From the NCBI RefSeq assembly GCF_037975245.1, contig NC_092566.1, positions 11,425,501 through 11,489,500 of the forward strand: a stretch of DNA of 64,000 nucleotides. Direction: 5' to 3'. This document shows, piece after piece, positions 58,601 to 64,000 of this stretch (positions are counted from its first letter, which is position 1; each line of letters opens with the position of its first letter). Source of the stretch: Apostichopus japonicus (lineage: Eukaryota; Echinodermata; Holothuroidea; Aspidochirotida; Stichopodidae). Under the pieces are notes generated by a model. It saw only the letters and a program-made list of their open reading frames with translations, was not told where the DNA came from and made no database searches. The position numbers and the translations under genes are program-made.

Positions 58601-61600
58601 CCTATTATTGCTTTTGATGGAGGTCAAAAGTCATTTGGAGTCAACAAATGCCAAACATATACTTCACTCCCCTCTTACATGTCTCTGTGCACTAACGCAC
58701 CTTCCTACACATAATATCGCAAGGGAAGCTTGGACAGATTGCATATTAGGTATGTAATTGTACCACATTTATTACAAGAATCCTAATGTGGGCAGAGGTC
58801 AATGACCGTTTGAGTTAACCAGGGGTCAAATTGTCTTTCAACAAAGACGAATGTTATATTAAGTATGTGGATGTATCACATTTATACAGTATAAGAAGCC
58901 TGTTGTTGAGGTCAATTGCCATTTCAGGACAGCCTGTGTCATTGTGAATTTATTGTTTGTCACATCACACTGCTTTTCACTATACATTACGTCAGATTCA
59001 TGAAGAAAACTGCTCATGTTATATCATCGAAACCACAATGCATTTTTGCACTCTGTTTTTTTCTTTAATTGACCCACCTTTGCAGCCACATACACATCTG
59101 CAAATATATGTATTTCGGTTAGCTTTCTTTGTCATTTCATTTCAAGAAGCATTTGAAAAGATATTGCATACATGCTCTGTAGAACAGATTGCAGCAGATG
59201 TTGAACAATGGTAATGTCTGTTGCCATGGAAATACACTATCGGTACCCAAAAATGGCATAATTAAACGTTATGAACCTTATGAAAGTTTATTATTTCTCA
59301 AACACACTTCTAGCATGTAGGCTGATTCTGTAACAGTTTGCTCTGCTTTTTATGCTTCTATTGGTCACTGATATCATAAACAAAGCTAAGAGTTGTTATT
59401 ATCATTGAACTGCCATGGGCAAGCTATGAGGTAATTAGACCATTTGAGAGGTTGGGAAAAGAAACACTCTACTACTTAAAGCATAACTAAGCTTTGTATA
59501 AAAGCAGGGATGAAATCATAAGAAAGCATTATTAGAGCAAGCATAACTAAGCATTGTATAAACAAGGAATGAAAGCATATGTAACCATTGTTTAAAGCAG
59601 GAATGAAATCATAAGATAGCATTATTAGAGCAAGCATAACTAACCATTGTGTAAAATAGGAATGAAAGCATTTATAGTGAGCATTGTGTAAAAGCAGGGA
59701 TGAAGCATAACTAAGCATTGTGTAAAAGCAGGGATGAATGCATATAAGTGAAAATCATTAGAGCAGGAATCCAGGTGAGCCTTCCCTACAAGGTACTGTC
59801 CAGGAAACATACATTACTATGACAGTATGAAATAAAGAACCAATTCTGTTTCATAATAGTCAGCATGTTAGAATGACAGAAAGTTTGCAAAGAAAGCGAA
59901 AGAAAGTTTGCAAAGAAAGCGAAAAATTATAGAAAGCTTAAAGAGACACAAATCTAAACATCATCATTAGTCAATGTGATAGAGATAAGTGTCATGAACT
60001 TTCCCCCTCCCCTCCCCACTCTACCCCTCACCCCACCCTACTCAGTCCAGAGACAATCCCAAACATCATCATTGGTCAGTGTGATAGAGGTGACTGCGAT
60101 GAACAATTTACTTGAAAGTGGGTTTATTTACATTTATATTTCCATTTGAACAAACTTGGACAAACTTGAAAATAAGTTTAATAAATTGCAATAGCTTGAG
60201 GAAAAAACTGGGAAAGGTATTGTTCAAAACGTTGATGGCTAAATGACCACATGTGTGTGAATTATTAGCTACATTGAACAAGGTCATATTAAACAAACTA
60301 TGAAAATTAGCCATTTTGCCGTACAAAACTTTGATTTCCTTATGCAGTATCATTTAAAAACTAATTAATCTTGTAAAGCTAAAACATTTGCGTGCATTTC
60401 AACGCTTCAAACTAATGATGTTTCTCTTTTTCTTTGATTGCATCAGCCACTGCTTTCACATTCTGTTATTTAAAAATTCATTTCTTTCTGCTTTCTTTAA
60501 AAATGTGTAATATCACAAAATGATGACAGAAAAATGATCCTATTCAATTTTCTTTCAAGGATACTATACTTGTCGATGTTTCCTCCTATTTGGAAGAAAT
60601 TCACATATGTGAAATGATCTTCCTATTTGTAAACGATATCAAATATCCCTTATGTGTTTGAATAGGAAATGTTTTGAAGCAAGTGGTTTTGTTTGCAATG
60701 GCCTTATAGGTATACGCATGAATGCAAACTTGTTTTGTACATTTATAATACGCAGTGTTTGCCATAACGGTACATGTTTGATAAAGAGATACAAATCCCT
60801 AAGATTTAGAAAAAATGCATGATACAAAACAAGTCAATCTAAACTCTCATCTTAATAGCTTTGTTCTCTTGCTGAGAAACAAAATTTGGGAAATTTATTT
60901 ATATTATTGGAAAATTTAGTGATTATATAATAGTTATAATTTGTGATGTCATTCGTGGACGACACTTTGAAATTATCTACAATGTTTGAATGTCTTTAAT
61001 GATGTACTTAAGAACCCGCCACAATTGAAGGCAATGACTAGTTTATGATGAAGTCACTGGATCTCACCATAGTTTGCTTATGACTGATGATAGGGGAATG
61101 TAATTTTAGAATTCTAGTGAATTTTGCTGATCAGTTCCCTTACAGTATATATTATTTTCCAGACAACCACATTTGTACAAAACTTAGCTTGAAGTTATCT
61201 CTAAAACACAATGTTAGGACATGCATGCAAATTTCATTGGGATGCTAAGTTTTCCTCTTTACTGACTTTCAATGCATGCTGAAAGTTTGTTATGTTTCAA
61301 AGCATGTTGTTATAATATTTAAAAAAAAGAAGAGCAAAACATGTTGGTTATAAAATTACACTTCTATTGTTGTGTAGTACTGTAGTTATATGAAGATCAT
61401 CAATCACTAGGGAGTATGCATATGGGGTGTCTTGAAGCCTTAGAAATTCACGGGTGGTGGCTAGCCAAGAAATGTCACAAAATTAGTCTCCAAGGAAGCA
61501 GTTTTATGAAGCAGGGGTCTAGAACGATCATATGTAGGGTTTATAGAGAACTTAAGTGCATGACTTCACAACACTTAGTGTTTACAAAGTGCTTAGTTAA

Positions 61601-63861
61601 GACAAATCTATACTGTCACTTGCTGTGACCTATGGCAGGCCTGAAAGTCAAAAATTCTCCTGAATGATGGAAAAGTGATTGAAATTGTTGTCACATGACA
61701 TATTTTATTGTCCTATGACCATTTTGTTTCAATGGATGCATGAAATTTTCCCAAATTTGAATGTACTATTTGAAAATGTAGTTATCTATGTTGCATAGTC
61801 CTGCAAAGCACCATGAAAGGATTGGCATAAACTGGACAACTATATGGGTTTGCAGAAGAAAATGGTAGGTACGACCATGTTCTTCCCATTACAAACAGAG
61901 TTGTCTTTTCCAGAATTTGGAAACCTATTCTCAAATTTGGTACGTTTCAATGATACAGAAAGAAATAAAGTAATAAGGCAGCATGACAAGATATGATGAC
62001 AAAGTTTTACAGGTGTGAAGGGCCACTAATACACTATTAAGGTTGTATTTGTTCACAATATCTATGCAGTCGATATGAAACTTTGGGTCATTCCAATAGT
62101 TCTGTGTACCATCCAGTCAATAGGACTGGAATCTTGATGTAATTGCCATCATAGATAACGATCATGTACTTTCAATTCATTTGTTTTAATTTCAACATCA
62201 GCTGCACCGTATGTATATCAGTTTCAATAACACAAAGCTGACTTTTCTTAAATTGATTTAAATCTTTCTTTGTTTTTGACATCTCTTTAGGGTACATTCT
62301 TAACCAGTGGTGGCAGCATAGGTGTCTATTCTGGAGATCTTCAGAAGTTACTTGAAGATATTGCAACGTTGAGGCCGACTTACTTCCCCGTGGTACCTCG
62401 TGTAGCCAATCGCTTTGTTGATGGGGTATGCTTTTGTCTTTCTCTGTGTATTCAACATTGATCAATCAGTGTTGACTGTTGCAACTTTGAAGGGAGGGAG
62501 GGGTTTGGGCTGGTTTGTTGCATCTATTGATTTTAGAAAGCATTTATACTGAGTTTACTTTGGTGGGAAAACTGGGTAGAAACAATTGAAATAAATTCCA
62601 TTTAGTTTAAAGCAAAAGTAGTTCTTTACCACCAACAATGCACAAATTGCACATGTTTGTTCATGAGTTGATTGTTATGTAGAAAGTTGGCCCCAAAGTG
62701 TGTTTGCTTCTCTAAAGAAGGAAAGTTAATTAGAAAGTATTGAATGAACTATACAATGAGAATTTTTACTTTAACTTGATCTACACTGACTACCATATTA
62801 GGAATTTTAGAAGCCCCTTTAGCCTATGCTTTCATTCTTTTTTTAGATTAATACCAAAGTCAATCAAGGTGGAGCTCTGAAGAAAGCCATTTTTAATTAT
62901 GCTCTAAAAGCCAAGCATAGCATGCTGGAAAGGTAAGTTTATTTATCTCTTGAAGGTATCTCATAACATCTTCAGTGTCATTTATATGCTTGATGACGGA
63001 ATGAAATCAGATGTGTCCGCAAGAAGATCACTGTTCAGAAAAAGAGAGAAAGTGTAGGACAAATTCTCTGGCAATGAACTGACTTTGGCCAGTATCGGTA
63101 GGAGGCCCTCTCTGACAATGAACTGACTTTGGCCAGTATCGGTAGGAGGCCCTCTCTGACAATGAACTGACTTTGGCCAGTATCGGTAGGAGGCCCTACT
63201 ACTGGTTGCAGTAACATTGTAAGGTCTCCAACTGCATTAAAAATATTAAAGGACAGTTAACAGTATTCTGCTATTAGCACCTCAACTATGTTTTAATAAT
63301 AACTTGAGAAAATTTTCTTAATTTCCCCCCAAAACAGAAAACCAAGACTTGGCATAGGATCTAGAATGTGTATAAAGGAGACATATTCGTAGTGAGCCGG
63401 TACTAGAACTCAAACTCTTAGCATCGTTATTTGTGTATTTGTACTCATAATACAGTAATCTGGACATTATGGAAGTCTACCATGGGAGTAAAGGAGGATA
63501 GGATATCTAAGTATTTGTACTCATGCTAGAGCCTTGCACTCTTACACAAACCAAACAGAATTCTACTTGTAGCCCTCTATCTGATGGTATTGTGCACATG
63601 ACAACCAGAGTGCAAGTTGTTTACTATTGTTTGTCATTAGCTACTACTTATAAGTACCTTTTTAGTAGGGAAAAGAAATAAACAAAATCTGCCTACATTT
63701 ATCATACGGAACTAAGTACTAGCTACTTGATATACTAATCCAACACAAGAAGTGAAATATACATTTCCAGGTAAACCAGCTCTTGATCCTTTTTTCTTGT
63801 TCACAGAGGCATTGTCACGAGGAAATCATTTTGGGATAAACTTGTCTTTAATAAAGTTCAG
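49511..63861 (+). CDS. ACSL: Long-chain acyl-CoA synthetase, ACSL1/5/6 type, whole gene span (12 exons, 3' end outside window)
   Basis: Adenylate-forming enzyme that activates long-chain fatty acids (fatty acid + ATP + CoA to acyl-CoA + AMP + PPi), usually bound to ER, peroxisomal or outer mitochondrial membranes. Twelve exons join in phase and give 407 residues. Visible landmarks: LIDPNQQSVQLPGPERIRV near 35-53, NDGPCLG at 85-91, VPLYDTLG at 158-165, the AMP/ATP-binding loop TSGTTGIPKG at 257-266, LPLPHVFER at 304-312, and LRPTYFPVVPR at 342-352. PLYDTLG and VYSGDLQKLLEDIATLRPTY match the ACSL1/5/6 clade rather than ACSL3/4. Family length is about 680-700, so roughly 290 residues (including the fatty-acyl signature and C-terminal domain) lie beyond the window. 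The N-terminus lacks the obvious membrane anchor of vertebrate ACSL1/5, so another first exon may exist. Confidence 0.94.
49652..50842. other. Non-coding, ACSL intron 1
   Basis: Contains a G-rich tract (50058-50082) and the LINE remnant at 50285-50622. Confidence 0.6.
50285..50622 (-). mobile_element. 5'-truncated LINE, reverse-transcriptase C-terminal remnant
   Basis: The minus-strand frame ending at 50364 encodes about 85 residues ending the RT region of CR1/L2-like LINEs: GPSYLTNLFQLQPSSTRSLR, then FTSSAPCLWNSLPEHVK and SFKSALKTYLFTKAY. The 3' untranslated part has GCGCTATATAAAAATTATG, typical of such 3' ends. A different family from the 5.6-kb fragment, whose sequence and tail differ. 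Confidence 0.85.
50843..50954 (+). CDS. ACSL: ACSL exon 2
   Basis: Residues 48-84, GPERIRVTSLPKELIKHSWY onward, with TMYDAVQRGLRKS matching the family TLYEGFQRGL block. Acceptor TTGAATAG at 50842, donor GTAAGT at 50955; phase 0 in, phase 1 out. Confidence 0.92.
51159..51226 (+). CDS. ACSL: ACSL exon 3
   Basis: Residues 85-107, NDGPCLGKRPGGEGEFQWKS onward. NDGPCLG and the W-x-SY block are family hallmarks. Acceptor after TTTTTTTCAG; donor is the weak GTCTGA at 51227, supported by reading frame and family alignment. Phase 1 in, phase 0 out. Confidence 0.9.
51227..51809. other. Non-coding, ACSL intron 3
   Basis: 583 bp with a G-run at 51317-51327; no element recognised. Confidence 0.55.
51810..51911 (+). 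CDS. ACSL: ACSL exon 4
   Basis: Residues 108-141, SIQEAEALGSGLINLGISPG onward to IGIYARNTVE, corresponding to the family IGIFAQNRPEW region. Acceptor CCTCAG, donor GTGAGT at 51912; phase 0 in and out. Confidence 0.92.
52219..52318 (+). CDS. ACSL: ACSL exon 5
   Basis: Residues 142-174, WLLCDIMCFSFNFISVPLYD onward to AVNS. VPLYDTLG is a strongly conserved ACSL motif. Acceptor CCTACAG, donor GTGAGT at 52319; phase 0 in, phase 1 out. Confidence 0.95.
52319..53509. other. Non-coding, ACSL intron 5
   Basis: 1.2 kb; its second half is the 43-bp tandem array (52905-53440). The first half has nothing recognised. Confidence 0.6.
52905..53440 (+). repeat. 43-bp tandem repeat array, about 12 copies
   Basis: Units of 40-43 bp with consensus GTGGTTATGTAACCCTAACA then TTGAATCTAGTGAGGAATGG. 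It ends about 70 bp before the exon 6 acceptor. The repeated short ORFs (CGYVTLTLN) are artefacts of the period. Confidence 0.94.
53510..53718 (+). CDS. ACSL: ACSL exon 6
   Basis: Residues 175-244, TAMTTIFCDDLAKAKDLLKH onward, with LQTVIVTG and FSFEEVMDRGKRNLHPAV. It covers the family region between PLYDTLG and the ATP-binding loop. Acceptor TATCCCTAG, donor GTAAGA at 53719; phase 1 in, phase 0 out. Confidence 0.93.
53719..54749. other. Non-coding, ACSL intron 6, with an 80-bp direct repeat
   Basis: 54330-54404 and 54474-54554 are near-identical direct repeats (TATTCATTGACTTATAGAAA to TGACATTGGCAAAAACAAAT) 144 bp apart. Nothing else recognised. Confidence 0.7.
54750..54801 (+). CDS. ACSL: ACSL exon 7: start of ATP/AMP-binding loop
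   Basis: Residues 245-261, PPKPDDISTICFTSGTT; the split codon completes G262 in the next exon. The intron interrupts the P-loop-like motif. Acceptor TTTGTTTCAG, donor GTCAGT at 54802; phase 0 in, phase 1 out. Confidence 0.95.
54802..55345. other. Non-coding, ACSL intron 7
   Basis: Contains a pyrimidine-rich tandem repeat at 55076-55158 (CCCTCTCCCATCCAC, 15-bp unit, about four copies). Confidence 0.8.
55346..55419 (+). CDS. ACSL: ACSL exon 8: end of ATP/AMP-binding loop
   Basis: Residues 262-286, GIPKGVMLKHRNFIANHAYF onward. GIPKGVML-x-HRN completes the AMP-binding signature. Acceptor TTTCGTCAG, donor GTAGGT at 55420; phase 1 in, phase 0 out. Confidence 0.95.
55420..56423. other. Non-coding, ACSL intron 8
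   Basis: 1.0 kb AT-rich; no element recognised. Confidence 0.55.
56424..56510 (+). CDS. ACSL: ACSL exon 9
   Basis: Residues 287-315, PVYRDNIMSPSAVHFSYLPL onward to HVFERCNT, matching the family LPLAHMFER motif. Acceptor CATTCCAG, donor GTAAGT at 56511; phase 0 in and out. Confidence 0.94.
56981..57187 (-). pseudogene. Possible retroposed gene fragment, unrecognised
   Basis: Minus-strand open frame of 68 codons without an early ATG, preceded by an in-frame stop. It encodes a basic sequence (IFNKIAKYVKKRTNEKVTYT) ending KAKKRKAPDNA. Two bases after the TAA comes a run of ten A, as in a processed pseudogene or LINE end. I do not recognise the protein. A chance ORF beside an A-run is also possible. 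Confidence 0.35.
58242..58930 (+). repeat. Tandem repeat of about 120-125 bp, about 5 diverged units
   Basis: Each unit has AAGAAGGGAA(G/C)CTTGGACAGA, then TGTAGATGTACCACATTAAG, AAGAAGCCTATTGTTTT and GGAGGTCAAAGGTCATTTGG. One unit contains a perfect AGGTCAAAGGTCA (58473-58485). The same family occurs in reverse orientation at 18290-18720. Confidence 0.88.
59478..59770 (+). repeat. Irregular tandem repeat
   Basis: Repeated AAGCATAACTAAGCATTGT, AAAGCAGGGATGAA and ATAAGA(A/T)AGCATTATTAGAG blocks, with a longest period near 89 bp. Confidence 0.8.
62291..62425 (+). CDS. ACSL: ACSL exon 10
   Basis: Residues 316-360, GTFLTSGGSIGVYSGDLQKL onward to LRPTYFPVVPRVANRFVDG. It corresponds to the family IGFFQGDI and PTVFPVVPRLLNR blocks. 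Acceptor ATCTCTTTAG, donor GTATGC at 62426; phase 0 in and out. Confidence 0.95.
62426..62846. other. Non-coding, ACSL intron 10
   Basis: 421 bp; nothing recognised. Confidence 0.55.
62847..62932 (+). CDS. ACSL: ACSL exon 11
   Basis: Residues 361-388, INTKVNQGGALKKAIFNYAL onward to KHSMLE. It corresponds to the helical segment after VVPR in the family. Acceptor TTTTTTTAG, donor GTAAGT at 62933; phase 0 in, phase 2 out. Confidence 0.92.
62933..63806. other. Non-coding, ACSL intron 11
   Basis: Contains the 44-bp triplicate at 63066-63197; nothing else recognised. Confidence 0.6.
63066..63197 (+). repeat. 44-bp tandem repeat, three copies
   Basis: AATGAACTGACTTTGGCCAG followed by TATCGGTAGGAGGCCCT recurs at 63073, 63117 and 63161, nearly identical. 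Confidence 0.96.
63807..63861 (+). CDS. ACSL: ACSL exon 12 (last in window)
   Basis: Residues 389-407, RGIVTRKSFWDKLVFNKVQ. It matches the family GIIR-x-x-S-x-WD-x-L-IF-x-K-x-Q block. Acceptor TTGTTCACAG, donor GTAAGA at 63862; phase 2 in, phase 0 out. The next exon (family SSLGG) lies beyond 64000. Confidence 0.95.
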
Positions 63862-64000
63862 GTAAGAGCCTTTTCTCCAACAAAATTAAACAATTTTTGG
63901 GTAGGTAGAAGTTCTTTTTCTTCCAACCTACATAGAACATTACTAAGAAACCATTACCAAGAAATGCAATAAGTTACCCTAATTGGAATCTATAAGTTCA

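Larger units (their letters stand above)
56511..62290. other. Non-coding, ACSL intron 9 (5.8 kb)
   Basis: Exons 9 and 10 join without a missing residue relative to the family, so no exon is lost here. The intron holds a small minus-strand ORF (56981-57187), the 120-bp tandem repeat (58.24-58.93 kb) and an irregular tandem repeat (59.48-59.77 kb). 60.1-62.2 kb shows nothing recognisable. Confidence 0.65.

Overview
The window is animal nuclear DNA. It is AT-rich, has small exons with consensus GT/AG splice sites in large introns, and is full of SINEs, LINE fragments, MITEs and satellites. Octamers of the TAGGCCTA type and the gene content suggest a marine invertebrate deuterostome. An echinoderm, possibly a sea cucumber, is my best guess, but the sequence does not settle the taxon.

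Two real protein-coding genes were found, and both run off the window. On the minus strand (start codon near 40.96 kb, reading leftward past 2.1 kb) is a BMP1/tolloid metalloproteinase. Fourteen exons, all joining in phase, give 740 residues: signal peptide, prodomain with an RVRR furin site, astacin protease domain, CUB1, CUB2, EGF1, CUB3 and EGF2. The last two CUB domains must lie beyond position 1. On the plus strand (first coding exon 49,511, continuing past 63,861) is a long-chain acyl-CoA synthetase of the ACSL1/5/6 type. Twelve in-phase exons give 407 residues, including the AMP-binding motif TSGTTGIPKG; the C-terminal part lies beyond position 64,000. The genes are head to head, about 8.5 kb apart.

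Region by region: 1-554 is a minisatellite with a higher-order 316-bp period. 2.4-3.2 kb is a very G-rich GGGAT/GGGAG array. 3.9-17 kb holds tolloid exons with SINEs and a LINE tail. 17.8-37.7 kb is a 20-kb tolloid intron with an hAT-type MITE (19.1 kb), a TTAA-flanked MITE (21.6 kb), and a 1.6-kb transposon built of CACTTAAGTG palindromes with about 70-bp terminal inverted repeats and a small ORF (23.3-24.9 kb). It also holds an exact 79-bp direct repeat (30.2/31.1 kb) and a nest of hAT-like ends with a foldback (34.7-36.6 kb). 38.8-39.8 kb is a TTAA-flanked element carrying a 106-codon ORF. The intergenic region (41-49.5 kb) holds nested hAT-like elements and a SINE split by a long-inverted-repeat MITE. 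The ACSL introns hold a second LINE tail and several tandem repeats.

The two genes are not obviously functionally linked: one is a secreted BMP-pathway and matrix protease, the other activates fatty acids at membranes. The most unusual material is in the mobile elements, above all the palindrome-array transposon.
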